64,000 bases of DNA from positions 1,337,695 to 1,401,694 of the forward strand of contig NW_011887298.1 in assembly GCF_000151315.2 (NCBI RefSeq). Reading direction: 5' to 3'. Of this stretch, positions 23,375 through 35,200 are shown piece after piece; positions within the stretch are counted from its first letter, which is position 1, and every line of letters begins with the position of its first letter. The notes under the pieces are model-generated. The model was not told where the DNA came from. It ran no database searches and saw only the letters and a list, made by a program, of their open reading frames with translations. Made by a program: the position numbers and the translations under genes. The DNA comes from Capsaspora owczarzaki ATCC 30864 (taxonomy: Eukaryota; Opisthokonta; Filasterea).

Positions 23375-25204
23375 ATGAGCCGTGGTGTTGTGGCAGTCGC
23401 CGTGCTGCTGGCCGCGCTGGTGGCTGCGATCTCGCTGCCGATGGGCGTCCGCAGCGCAGACAGCAGCAGCAGCAGCAATGGAGTGGCCGACCGCGTTGCG
23501 CATCTGGACAAGCTCCAGGCGCGCTCGTCCAGCGGCCTGATCAAGCTCGACATTGCAAAGTACACCAGTCTCATGCGCACAGCCCCGCGCAACTACTCGG
23601 TCATCCTCATGCTCACATCGCTCAACCCGCGCCAGAACTGCAAGCCGTGCAGGTACGACTGGCTTGGCTTGGCTTGGCTTGGCTTGGCTGCTGAAGCGCT
23701 CCGTTCTGCGAGATCGCTCAATCTCGAGCTGTCACTCAACTCACTCACTTTGCTCAACCCAATGTCGGAAATGTAATCTTGCATCTATTGCGTGTGTGTG
23801 CTCTGCTTTCGACAGCTTTGGGCACGCCGAGTTTGAAGTCCTCGCGTCGTCGTGGCTGCAATCGCCCGAGTACCAATCTGGCCAGCTCTACTTTGCCGTC
23901 GCCGAGTTTGAATCTGCAAGCGAGGTCTTTGAAAAGCTCAAGACGCAAAGCATCCCGACCATCATGCACTTCCCGGCCATCGGTGGACCAAAGCCGTCCG
24001 ACACGTACAGGATGCAGCAGTGAGTTTCGTTGTCGACGGATTTCTTAGTTGGGGTCTTGTTTGGACCGTGCGTTGTTCGATCTGCAAAGCAGACGTGCTA
24101 CCTACTACTACAGGCACTATGTAGTCTGAGCACTGGAACGACCGCAGGTGGTTTTTGAGCGATGCGCGGCACCGTACTCTTTGTCGCTCGTTTTTTTTTT
24201 TTTTTCTTTTTCTTTTTTTCTTTCTCCCGTTTCGCCGATGATTAGAAACCAAAACATTCACACACGATTCACTTCGGACTGGAGTCTGTCGACTCTCACG
24301 TGAAGAATAATGTTCTGCAATCATGATTGGCACCTCTCAGTTTTCGTTTTCGTTTGTTATTTTGTTTGCTCTCGTTTTGTTGTTTTTGATCTCACTTGTC
24401 GTCCCTTCCCCCCTTTTGGTTTTCTGCAATAGACTTGGTCTTGAAGCAGAGAACGTCCTGCGCTTTGTAGCAGAGCGAACGGGCATCTCCTTCCAGATCA
24501 AGCGCCCGGTCGACTACATGTTTTACGTGCTCCTCACACTCGGCCTTGTTGTGGGCGCTGCGGTCTTGTACAAGCTTCTCCCTGCTGCCGTGCAGTTCTA
24601 CCGCAACCCAACGTACTGGGCCTTTGCTGCCGTTGTAAGTGTCACGCCCCAACCTCTGTTTGTCGCGCCGTCCTTCCTTCCTTTCCAACTGACCTTTCGT
24701 TGGTCGTCTGTTTTTTTGTTTGTTTTTTTATTTGCTTTTTTACTATTTGTTCGGCTAGACTGTTTGCTTCTTGTTCACTTCTGGGCAAATGTGGAATCAA
24801 ATCCGCGGCCCGCCGTACATTGCCGGCAATCCGAATGGCCCACCCATGTTCTTCCATCCCAGCTCGCAGTCCCAATTTGGCGTTGAAAGCCATATTGTGA
24901 TGGCATTATGTACGGCTTTGTTTTCGCGCCCATCCCTGTGCTTGCCTCCTCTGCACGATTCTGTGCCTGACGTTGTTTCTGGGCTTTTTCTTTGTTTTTG
25001 GGTGTGTGTGTTTTTTGAACAACAGATGCTACCATTGCTGGCAGCTTCCTGCTTCTCAACATCAGCGCTCCGTTTGCATCGACTCCTATTCTGCGGCGAT
25101 CGGCTGTATATACGTTCTTGGCAGTGTTTGTCTTCTTCCTGAGCGTGGCATTCTCCATCTTCCGGCAAAAGCAGCGAGGCTATCCCTTCCGCCTCTTTTT
25201 CTAA
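23375..25204 (+). CDS. OST3: OST3/OST6 (TUSC3/MAGT1) oligosaccharyltransferase subunit
   Basis: Oxidoreductase subunit of the ER oligosaccharyltransferase; in animals the family is also linked to magnesium transport. Five exons: 23375-23652, 23816-24019, 24433-24634, 24759-24909, 25026-25204; 337 residues, the usual family length. Signal peptide about 1-27, then a lumenal thioredoxin-like domain with the redox motif CKPC at 89-92 split from its following serine by intron 1. Four membrane segments follow; TSGQMWNQIRGPPY and SSQSQFGVESHI are near-exact family signatures, and the C-terminus FRQKQRGYPFRLFF matches the animal tail. Intron 1 carries a (GGCTT)n array; intron 2 is 413 bases with a T/C-rich stretch. 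Confidence 0.95.
23661..23689. repeat. (GGCTT)n microsatellite in OST3 intron 1
   Basis: Five to six head-to-tail GGCTT units immediately downstream of the donor site. Confidence 0.9.
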
Positions 25205-25555
25205 AGCGCGTGCCGTCCTTTCGCGCGGTGAATTGCCCGCTTGTGGTTCTCTTCCCTCACAAGGCACACAAGGCAGGACACTCGCATTTATTCTACTGTT
25301 ACATACTCAAAACATCACTTTCAATCTGTTCCAATGACCATTCTCCATCTCCAAATCAAGCATCCATCCAGCCTGCGCCTAACTTTGCTCCTTTGCGACT
25401 TGTACTCGAGTCCAGTAAGATACACTGTCACAAAATGACGAGGGGGTACACAGCATTTTGGCTGTACAAGCTTTAACTTTTGGCTGTTTTATTGAGGCCA
25501 AGTCCGCAACCAATACAACAAAGTGCCTCCATTCACATTTTTTTTCGTTTTTTGG
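25205..25555. other. Convergent 3' region of OST3 and the small minus-strand gene
   Basis: About 350 bases of presumed 3' UTR. I see no gene, repeat array or clear polyadenylation hexamer in it. Confidence 0.6.
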
Positions 25556-25885
25556 CTATCGGTCTCGGCGATCAGGGCGGCGCGCTTCTTCGACGCGGTC
25601 TGAGTTTGTGCGGACGAGGTCGTCAATGTGGTCGATGGCTGGCTGGAGGAAGATTCGGGCGTCCTTGGCAATCTTGTTGTGCATGGCCTTGACGTCGGGC
25701 ATGCCGTACTCCTGCTCAATGACCATTCCGATGAGCGTGCCCACAGCGACGCCCGCTGCAACGCGCATCGTCAGCCGCGAGAAGGCCATCCCGCCGACAA
25801 ACGACGCAACGCTAAACCCGGCCAGCCAGCGCGGCAGCGGCTTGCTCCCATCCCCGCCACTTCCACTCGCGCCAGTCGCTGACAT
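25556..25885 (-). CDS. Small membrane protein resembling the SLC35A4 upstream-ORF microprotein
   Basis: A single exon of 109 residues. Residues 20-55 form a pair of hydrophobic, glycine-rich segments, followed by a charged helix. The stretch GVAVGTLIGMVIEQEYGMPDV aligns by eye with the human SLC35A4-MP core (GFAVGTCTGIYAAQAYAVPNV), the lengths are similar (109 against 103), and the glycine spacing agrees. The human protein sits in the inner mitochondrial membrane; I infer the same place here. Here it is a stand-alone gene with no SLC35A4 transporter beside it. The ATG at 25885 is preferred over upstream non-ATG starts. An unrelated small mitochondrial protein remains possible. Confidence 0.55.
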   Translation of the reverse strand: MSATGASGSGGDGSKPLPRWLAGFSVASFVGGMAFSRLTMRVAAGVAVGTLIGMVIEQEYGMPDVKAMHNKIAKDARIFLQPAIDHIDDLVRTNSDRVEEARRPDRRDR

Positions 25886-26889
25886 GTTTGTGTGTGTTGT
25901 TCTTGTTTTGAAGGTGTGCAAAGGAAGCGAAAAGAAGGATGATTGAGGGGGGGAAAAACCAGTTGGTTGGATGTCGTGTCAAAACTCAGACGCTGCAAAT
26001 TTTGAAGACTGAAACGAGTGAATGGCACAAATTTGGAGAAGGCAAATATCGCCAAGACAGAAAATAAACAGGCAGCACCGTCGGGCACAAAAAAAAAAAG
26101 TCGCAAGCTATGGAGGAGCTGTGCATGTGGAAGCGACAGATTGATCGCGAGCAATTGCAACGCGATTCCGACAAGAGGCAAATCGAGGTGTACAGTGGGC
26201 TGACTTGAATTGAGCGTGTAGCAACACCTCATTGAGCTGTTCACGTCCGGTACCTTGGTCCAATTCCAATCTCTTAGCGGATTTATTCCAACGGCAACAT
26301 GAACTTTGCATTGTGCGAGCGTCTCGACCTCCACCACCTCATGGAAACATTACAATCCATTGAGAATTTCTCAGAAGCTCAAAAGCGCACTCTAACTTGT
26401 CACGAGCGTTCAACAAGAGCGGCGCGGCAAAACCCGATCGTCGTTGTTGTCGAGTTTCCGCCTTCGATTTTCGTTTCTTTCGTTCGACGGCGTGCTTCTG
26501 CTGTGCTCGCTCGCTTCCAACTACAAAAATGGATCAACAGCATCGTTTTAGTGCTACTCACCGGCTGTGTCTTCCCATTGCAATGATTTTTTCTAATTCC
26601 TCTTCTTTTTTCGTTTCTTTCTTTCGTTCGATCTGCTGTGCTCGCTCGCTTTCAATTGCACATAGTTTTAATACCCAATTGCAGTGATTTTCCTTTTTGC
26701 TCCATTCTCAAATGGTTGTAATTCCGAATTTGGCGTTGCAAATTTGAGCTCATTCGTTTTTTTTTCTGTTTTTGTTTTTTCCCAAATCGCTCCTTCAGTT
26801 TGTGTCGTGTCGCAACCACGCAAAACCGCCCTTCTCCCCTGCTTCGTTTGATTCTCAACCACCCAACCCCACTCTAACTCAAAACACAA
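25886..26889. other. Divergent intergenic region upstream of ATP-citrate lyase
   Basis: Presumed promoters and 5' UTRs. A 32-codon hydrophilic open frame starts with ATG at 26110. Pyrimidine-rich stretches with TTTCGTTTC motifs recur at 26460-26660. No recognisable protein or RNA gene. Confidence 0.5.
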
Positions 26890-29800
26890 ATGTCTGCCAA
26901 AGCCATCCGTGAAGCCGCGGGCAAGCAGCTGCTGTCCAACTTCCTGCCTGCCTTCACCACGAGCGCCGCTGCCGATGGTGCGAGCCAAGTCTACCTGCAA
27001 AACCGCGTCGTCTCGATCACCAAGTAAGCATGCGATGCTCAAGCTTTGACCTCCACACTCTGCGTCTCTGATCCATCACAGAGTGATGTGGATAGAAGTA
27101 GAAGAAGAAGAAGAAGGAAGAGGACTTGAGGACGTGAGGACGTGTCGAGGCAGAGGCAGTAAGAAAACACGCGATTTTTGGATGTTTCATCCGTTCAAAA
27201 AAAAAAAAAAAAAAAAAAGGCGTAGTTTGAATGTCGGAAAGGAAGAAACAAAAAACGAAAACGGAAGCAAGTTTGAGTGATGAGAACACAATGAATGGAA
27301 ACGCAACAAGATGAGCGACGAAAACGCATTCGAACAAACGCATTGAACGAACGCGATCTCAACGAAAAAAATAATAAAAAAATAAAATAAAAAAATAAAA
27401 TAAAAAAATAAACTCACGCGTTTTCGAATCGTACGATTTTTCATGATTTTTTTTATGAGATGTTGTTGGGATTTGAAACACGATTCTTGAACGAATCAGA
27501 ACGAGTCAAAACGCAACGATGCGAAGTGTTGCAGTGCAGTGCGAAAGTGGGGAGGGAAAGGAACGAACAAGGCGATCAAGAAAGAAGCAGCAGCTCACAG
27601 ACTGACTGACTGACTGACTTGCCTCTGTTTGTTTTGTAGGACGACCGATCTCGCAACGCTGGGCGAGGCGCACCCTTGGCTGCTGACGACGCCGCTCGTC
27701 GTCAAGCCAGACCAGCTCATCAAGCGCCGTGGCAAGCTCGGCCTCATCAAGGTCAACACGGACCTCGCCGGCGCCGTCCAGTGGATTACCGAGCGTCGCA
27801 ACAAGAGCTTCAACGTAGGTGGTGCAAGTGTGAAGGAATGGAACTGTGCGAAGTGTGGTGTTTGATGGGACAGCCCTGCTCGCTCCTGCTTTCTCTCTCT
27901 CTCCCTCCCCGCCTCCCCACCGTTTCCGAATCCCTCGGTGCAACTGTCTTCCTCTTGCTCTTTGTTGCTTGGCTGGTGCTGGGGGTGGCGTTTCGATTCT
28001 TTTTTTTTTTCACTGCAGTCAACTGCGACTGTGGCGTTTTTTCCGCCCTTCTCCTTCTTTTGCCTTTTCTCCCTCTCCCTCTCCCCCACTGAACCAGTCG
28101 TCGTCGTTGTTGTTCCGCTTCTTTACTGGTGGGTTGAGTTTGCAATGGAATCGCACTGGTCGTGAAAGTCCACAGTTCCAAATTTGCAAACGTCATCGGA
28201 GGTAACAAAAAAAAAAAAAAAAAAAAAGGAACGTTTTTTCTTTTTGTTGTTTCACGCCCTCCCTCGCTCTCCCTCTCTCTCTTGCTCACCCTTTTCAGCT
28301 GCCTTCGTAGCTTGGTGGTTGTTTGCGATGAGTCTCTCTGCGTCTTCCCTCAATCATTTGGATCAGCCTCGCGAGGTTGGTTGCCTGAGGGGAGGTGTTT
28401 CTGGTGCACCTTTGAAGATCCTTTCAAAAAAAAAAAAACGACTTTTGTTCAGTAGTCAAACTGTGAAAGAACGTGCTTTCCAAGTAACGTGCTTTTTTTT
28501 TATTTGTTTTTTATTGGAAACCTCGGAGCGTTCGACCAACACAACACAACAATGCTGCAACTACACGCACGCGAATGGAACGCGAGTGGCAGAGCCGCGG
28601 GTCATCACTCGGTCACGACTTGGCTGGCGTGACTAACCCCCAACAAAAAACCAAAAAAAAAAAAAAAAGAAAACCAGCAGCATGATGAGCCAGCCACCCA
28701 ACAATCCCGGACAATCCCCCCCCCCGCCTCCGCCTCAAATTCGAATGTCAAGTTATAGTTGGAGATTCGCTGTGACTCACACACACACACACACTCTATT
28801 GAAAACAGATTGGCGCCGTCGAAGGCACCTTGGACACGTTCATCATTGAGCCGTTCGTGCCCCACGAAGCCTCGGACGAGTACTACATTTGCATTCTGTC
28901 CGAGCGCGACGGCGACGAAATCCTCTTCCACCATGAGGGCGGCGTCGACATTGGCGACGTGGATGCCAAGGCCGTCCGCCTGATGGTCAACGTCAAGGAA
29001 ATTGGTGCGCAGTCCGTCACCCCGCAGCTCATCCGCGAGCAGCTCTTGCAGAAGGTGCCCGCTGCCCGTCAAGAGTTCCTTGCCAACTTTATCCACTCCC
29101 TGTACAAGCTCTACGTTGCTCTCTTCTTCACCTACCTCGAGATCAACCCCTTGGTCGTGGTCGGCACCCAGGTGCACGTGCTCGATCTTGCGGCCAAGCT
29201 CGACCAGACGGCCGAGTTTGAGTGCAAGCCCTACTGGGCCGAGAAGATTGAGTTCCCCCCGCCGTTCGGTCGCGAGGCGTCGGCTGAGGAGCGCTACATT
29301 GCCGAACTCGACCAAAAGTCGGGCTCGTCGCTCAAGCTCACCATCCTCAACCGCAAGGGTCGCATCTGGACGATGGTTGCTGGCGGTGGTGCCTCGGTCG
29401 TCTACAGCGACACCATTTGCGACCTTGGCGGTGCTGCCGAGCTGGCCAACTATGGCGAGTACTCTGGCGCCCCCAGCGAGTCGCAGACCTACGAGTACGC
29501 CAAGACCATCCTCAAGTGCATGACCGACGAGCGCGACGAGCGCGGCAAGGTGCTCATCATTGGCGGTGGCATTGCCAACTTTACCAACGTTGCCGACACC
29601 TTCAAGGGCATTGTCCGCGCCCTCAAGGAATTCCAAAAGCTCATTGTCGAGCACGGCATCAGCATCTATGTTCGCCGTGGTGGCCCCAACTACCAAGAGG
29701 GTCTCCGCATCATGCGCGACCTCGGCGAGACCCTTGGCGTCCCGATCCACGTCTACGGCCCGGAGACCCACATGACTGCCATTGTCGGCATGGCGCTCGG

Positions 29801-31817
29801 TCTGTTTGAGTCGCCCGAGGCTGCCGAGGCCAGCAAGCAGAAGGCCATCCAGCCCTCGGTCACCGAGACGCTGTTTGCTGACGGCAAGACCCACCGTGCC
29901 ACCTTCACTGGCAGCGGCCGCCCCGTCCTGCACAAGCACGACGACCTGCCCGCCATCGACCCCACCTTCAAGCCCCTCTTCTCGACGTCGACGCGCAGCA
30001 TCATCTTTGGCATGCAGCCCCGCGCCGTCCAAGGCATGCTCGATTTCGACCACGTCTGCCGCCGCGAGCGCCCGTCGGTCGCCGCCATGGTCTACCCGTT
30101 CTCTGGCGATCACACCCAAAAGTACTACTGGGGCTCCAAGGAGATTCTCGTGCCCTGCTACCAGCGTCTGTCGGACGCCATCAAGGCGCACGCCGACGCC
30201 GACGTTGTCATCAACTTTGCCTCCTTCCGCTCGGCCTACGCGACCACCCTCGAGGCCCTCCAGTTCCACAAGCAAATCCGCACGATCGCCATCATTGCCG
30301 AGGGCATCCCCGAAAACCGCACTCGCGATCTCATCTTCAAGGGCCGCGAGGTTGGTGTCACGGTCATTGGCCCTGCCACCGTCGGCGGCATCAAGCCCGG
30401 CTGCTTCCGAATTGGCAACACTGGTGGCATGCTGGACAACATCATGACCTCCAAGCTCTACCGCGCCGGTTCGGTCGCCTACGTGTCGCGCTCTGGCGGC
30501 ATGTCCAACGAGCTCAACAACATTATCTCGCGCACCACCAACGGTGTCTACGAGGGTGTCGCCATCGGCGGTGACCGCTACCCCGGTACGACCTTCATTG
30601 ATCACCTCTTCCGCTACCAGGCCGACCCCGAAGTCAAGATGCTCGTCCTGCTCGGTGAGGTTGGTGGCACGGAAGAGTACGACATTTGCGACGCCATCAA
30701 GAGCGGCAAGCTCACCAAGCCCCTCGTCGCCTGGTGCATTGGCACCTGCGCCTCCATGTTTACCTCCGAGGTCCAATTCGGCCACGCCGGTGCATGCGCC
30801 AACGCGGACAACGAGACTGCCGTTGCCAAGAACAAGGCTCTTCGCGACGCTGGCGCCATTGTCCCCTCGTCGTTCGACTCGCTCGACACGGCCATCCGTG
30901 CCACCTACGATCAGCTCAAGCAGGCTGGCATCATTGTGCCCAAGCCCGAGCCGCCGGTGCCCTCGGTGCCGATCGATTTCGCCTGGGCAAAGGAGCTCGG
31001 CCTGATCCGCAAGCCCGCCAACTTTGTCTCGACCATCTCGGATGAGCGCGGCGAGGAGCTGCTGTACGCCGGCATGCCCATCTCCAAGGCCTTCCAGGAC
31101 GACATTGGCGTTGCCGGTGTGCTCTCTCTGCTGTGGTTTAAGCGTCTGCTGCCCGACTATGCTTGCAAGTTTATCGAAATGTGCCTGATGGTCACTGCGG
31201 ATCACGGCCCTGCCGTCTCTGGCGCCCACAACACGATCGTCACCGCTCGCGCAGGCAAGGACTTGGTGTCGTCCCTCTGCTCTGGTCTGCTCACCATTGG
31301 TGACCGCTTTGGCGGTGCTCTGGATGAGGCGGCCCAGCAGTTCTCGGAAGCCTACGACGCCGGTCTGACCCCCGCGCAGTTTGTTGCCAAGCTCCGTTCC
31401 GAGAACAAGCTCATCATGGGTGTCGGCCACAAGGTCAAGTCCGTCACCAACCCCGACATGCGCGTCACCATTATTCGCGATTTCTGCAAGAAGACCTTCC
31501 CCACCACGCCCCTCCTCAACTTTGCGCTTGAGGTCGAGAAGCTCACCACCGCCAAGAAGCCCAACCTGATTCTGAACGTGGATGGTTGCATTGCGGTCTG
31601 CATGGTCGATCTCTTCCGCCACTCTGGTGCCTTCACCAACGAGGAGGCACGCGAGTACCTCTCGATTGGTACGCTTAACGGCCTGTTTGTGCTTGGTCGC
31701 ACGATCGGCTTTGTTGGCCACTTCCTCGATCAGAAGCGATTGAAGCAAGGCCTCTACCGTCACGACTGGTCTGATATCTCCACTCTTGATCCCACCAAGT
31801 TCCCTGCCTCCGAATAA
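26890..31817 (+). CDS. ACLY: ATP-citrate lyase, single-chain form
   Basis: Cytosolic enzyme that cleaves citrate with CoA and ATP to acetyl-CoA and oxaloacetate, feeding lipid synthesis and histone acetylation. Three exons: 26890-27023, 27640-27814, 28809-31817; 1105 residues, against 1101 in human. The N-terminal part is the ATP-grasp/citrate-binding region, the middle is the CoA-binding succinyl-CoA-synthetase-like region, and the C-terminus is the citrate-synthase-like module ([19 protein letters not shown]). The phosphohistidine lies in FGHAGACAN at residue 760, the same number as in human. This is the fused, animal-type enzyme rather than the split AclA/AclB form. The two 5' introns are large for this window (616 and 994 bases) and full of A/T tracts, while the remaining 3 kb has no intron. 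Confidence 0.97.
27024..27639 (+). other. ACLY intron 1, low-complexity
   Basis: 616 bases with GTAAGC donor and TTTTGTAG acceptor. Contains a GAA-rich run, a 22-base A tract near 27197, an AATAAAA-type array at 27368-27412 and a (GACT)n array at 27599-27619 close to the acceptor. Confidence 0.85.
27815..28808 (+). other. ACLY intron 2, low-complexity
   Basis: 994 bases with GTAGGT donor and AAAACAG acceptor. Contains pyrimidine-rich stretches, long A tracts near 28206 and 28653 and a short (AC)n run before the acceptor. No nested gene was found. Confidence 0.85.
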
Positions 31818-32272
31818 GCGAGATGAGGTGGATTGGTGTTTCAATGTTTTTGGCTTCTTTTGGGGTTTTTTTTTGTCTTTTTTTTTCGTTTACATTTGAG
31901 ATATTTTTCTTCCTGAGTTTGACTTGCAAATGTCCCAGCTGTTCCTGTTTCTCTTGTTTTGTTTACTTTGTTTGCGTACCTGTTGAAGGGTATCCAGTGT
32001 TGCTATTTTGCGTTTCTATGTCTTTGTATTATGGTCATACACTCGATAATTTTGTGCTTTTGTTTTTTTCAACTACTTTGAGCAGATGCACTCGAATCAG
32101 AACAGCAGCGTGGAACTGAAGAGACAACACAGCAAATGCAAAACTGATCTAATATTGACAACGCCAAAGAAGTAAAGCAAAACGCTTCCAACTTGAAACG
32201 AAAGGAAGACAAAAGATGCAAAAATGATACAACGTGCTAGCGAAAGCACAAAACAAAAACACTGAACCAGTC
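31818..32272. other. Convergent 3' region of ACLY and the histidine kinase
   Basis: About 455 bases of T-rich sequence without a recognisable gene or repeat; presumed overlapping or abutting 3' UTRs. Confidence 0.6.
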
Positions 32273-35200
32273 TTAGTTGCGCGCACGCTGGGGCTCAGTC
32301 TGAGTTCCTGGTGTGGGGAGCCGAATGGACGACTTGTCCAGTCCGGATGCGGAGGGCGGCAGAGGACAGTGTCGTTCAATGGTGTGCTTGAAATCGGAAA
32401 GCCGAGTGGGCTTGGCCAGAAAGTCTGTCATGCCAGCAGCAAGGCACTCGGCACGATCGGTCAGCATGGCATTGGCCGTGAGCGCAATGATGGGAATTTC
32501 GCTTGTGGGCGGATTGAAGACTTCGCGGATGATTTTGGTGGCGGAAAACCCGTCAAGCACAGGCATGTTGCAATCCATGAAGATCATGTCGAATGGGCGA
32601 CGGGCTGCACCGGTTTGGTCAGCGGTGACCACAGTATCGGTCGCACTGGTGCCGGGGACCACGGGGCCCTGTTTGAGCACAATCAGCGCTTGCAAGCCGT
32701 TACTGGCAATCACGACGGAGCATCCCAGCTTTTCAAGCTGCTTTTGGAAGACGCGTTGATTCGTCACGTTGTCTTCCACCAGCAGAACGTATGGGCGGAA
32801 GCCAACTCCATCCTCCTCAGCTGGTGCACTCGTGCCATCAGCCGGACTTGACTTTGTTTGAAGCGGCGAGTGCTCGAAATGGGAAGGAAGTGGCGTTGTT
32901 ACCACTGATGGCAAGGACGTTCTGGAGGATCCGCCGTGGGGTGGAGTCAACTCCACCTCAAGTTCACCAACATCGCCGAGATGGTGCTCGGACGAGGTCC
33001 TTCTTTGCAGCATCCGGGTTGTTGCAGAGAGGTCATGGTTGGCCGATGCGGAAGTGCGCGCCGAGTTGTCAAGGTGCAGTGGTGAAACAGGGCCCACAAT
33101 GCGTGTTGGCAACGGTGCCACTGCGTCCAGATCTGCCTCCACCTTCTTCAAGGCTGTGGTGGAGACTGTCGGGGAGGACGACGACGACAGGAGGTCTTGG
33201 CGCAGACGAAGCGGCAAGAACTGCATCGGTACGTCGGGCGCAGGGGAATTTGTCGAGCGCACTGCAGTCAACGACATGGTAGAGGTGTTGACAGACGCTG
33301 CTGGAGAAGGCGAGGTTCGGTTTTCGCGACGCTCGAAGGCCTTGGAAATGTGTTGGCGCAGGGTGGGCCAATGCACAGGCTCCAGCACGACCTGCGCGTC
33401 GCGGCGCAGCGCAGAGGCCCGGCCGAGCATCTGCGAGTTGCCAAACACGGTCAACACGAGAACAGCTTGCACCAAGTTGGGGTCGGACACTGCTTCTTGG
33501 AGCCGGATTTGATCTTGCGACGGGGAGGCAGGAGGAAGAGCGGGGACTTGGCCATCGATGGCTGGGGCAAGAATACTCGCGGCTGCGCTGAGAACTCGAC
33601 CCGCCGTGCTTGTCGGAGTCATCAACTCTGAGTGCAGGATGGCCACGATCGCCGCATCGTCCAAACAAGACGCCTGGTCGAGGGCCAGAACAGCCTCCGC
33701 AATCGTCGAGCAAGACACTACATTCACGCCGCGCAGCATGCCCAAATTCCGCGCCAACGCTCGGCGTGCCTTGGCATGGGGGTGCAAGAGCACAATTCGA
33801 ACGGAGATTGGATCTGGCGCAAGCATGTCGGCATCAGACACCAGATGCAGCCGCTTGAGGGTATCATCATCGGACGACGACCCGGACTGCACCCCGCTCT
33901 CAGAGTCACGGGGTGCAAGGCGGCTGTCGTCTACCGGTGGCAATGACGCGGATGACGATGACGCCGACGGAAGAGTCGAGGGCAGCTCGGTTGTGGTCAG
34001 GTCCTCAGCAGTAGGGGTCGTGAGGGTGGTAAACTCGCCGGGATGGGTCAAGCTGTTCGATGAAACGGTGATGAGAGAGCCTTGCCGCGGCTTGGCTTTG
34101 TCTGGCGAGATGGGTGCCGGATTGTAGTCAATCTGCTGCACGGGCCAGGTGAAGGTAAATGTCGAGCCAATGCCAAGCTGCGAGGAGACCGACAGCGCTC
34201 CCCCGGCCAACTCGACCAGCTGCTTGGAGATGGCCAGCCCGAGACCAAGGCCGTCGTGCCTGCGGCTGACGGACGTGTCGAGTTGCGAAAAGGCATCAAA
34301 GATTCGCTGGATGGCACTCTTTTCCATGCCGATGCCAGTGTCGGCCACCTTGAAGAAGAGCTTGTGCTGCTGGGCCTGGCTTCGAGAGATTTCACTGTCA
34401 TTGTGACCAAGGAGGCGAAAGCTGGACTTGCGAGGCGCTCGCGGCGAAGTGCCGTCGCTCGTCGGCCCAGGAGGAGGCCCGGCGTTGGACGATTCGTCAT
34501 CCCGCTCGACAGCCTGCTTGTCGGCAACAAGCCAAACCTTGACCACAACTTCGCCCGTCTCGGTGAACTTGATGGCATTGCCCACAATGTTGAGCAGCAC
34601 TTGCCGAAGACGGTCAGGGTCGCACATGACGGCTGGCGGGAGGTAGGGCGACGAATCAGCAATCAGGGTAATGTTCTTGCTTTGTGCCTTTTCGCTAAAG
34701 AACTTGAGCACATTGTCGACCAGATCGTAGGCGTTCGTCCAAGAATTGCTCAGTGTCAGCTTGCCGGCCTCAATCCGCGAAATGTCCAGAATGTCCTCAA
34801 TGATGACAGACAGCACTTCGCTGGCGCGGTGCAAGGTGGAGAGAATCTCGCGTTGTTCGGAATTGAGCTCAGACAACAAGAGAAGCTCGGCCAGACCGAC
34901 AATGCTCGTCGCTGGTGTGCGAATCTCGTGCGAAACGCTTGCAAGAAAGACACTCTTGGCGCGGCTCGACGCCTCGGCGGTACGTACGGCTTCGGCACGT
35001 GAGATACGCTCTTCCTCGTCTTGTGCCTTGGCAATGGCAATACCCACCTGAGTGGCCACTTGGCGAGCAAAGTCAACGTCGTCGAGTGCCCAGCCGCAGC
35101 CACCTGGACAAGTGACGCCGCTTCGCGGATGGAAGCACAGACACGCGAGCAGACCCCACGGTTGTCCGCGCACAACGATAGGGAAGGTCATGCTGCAGCC

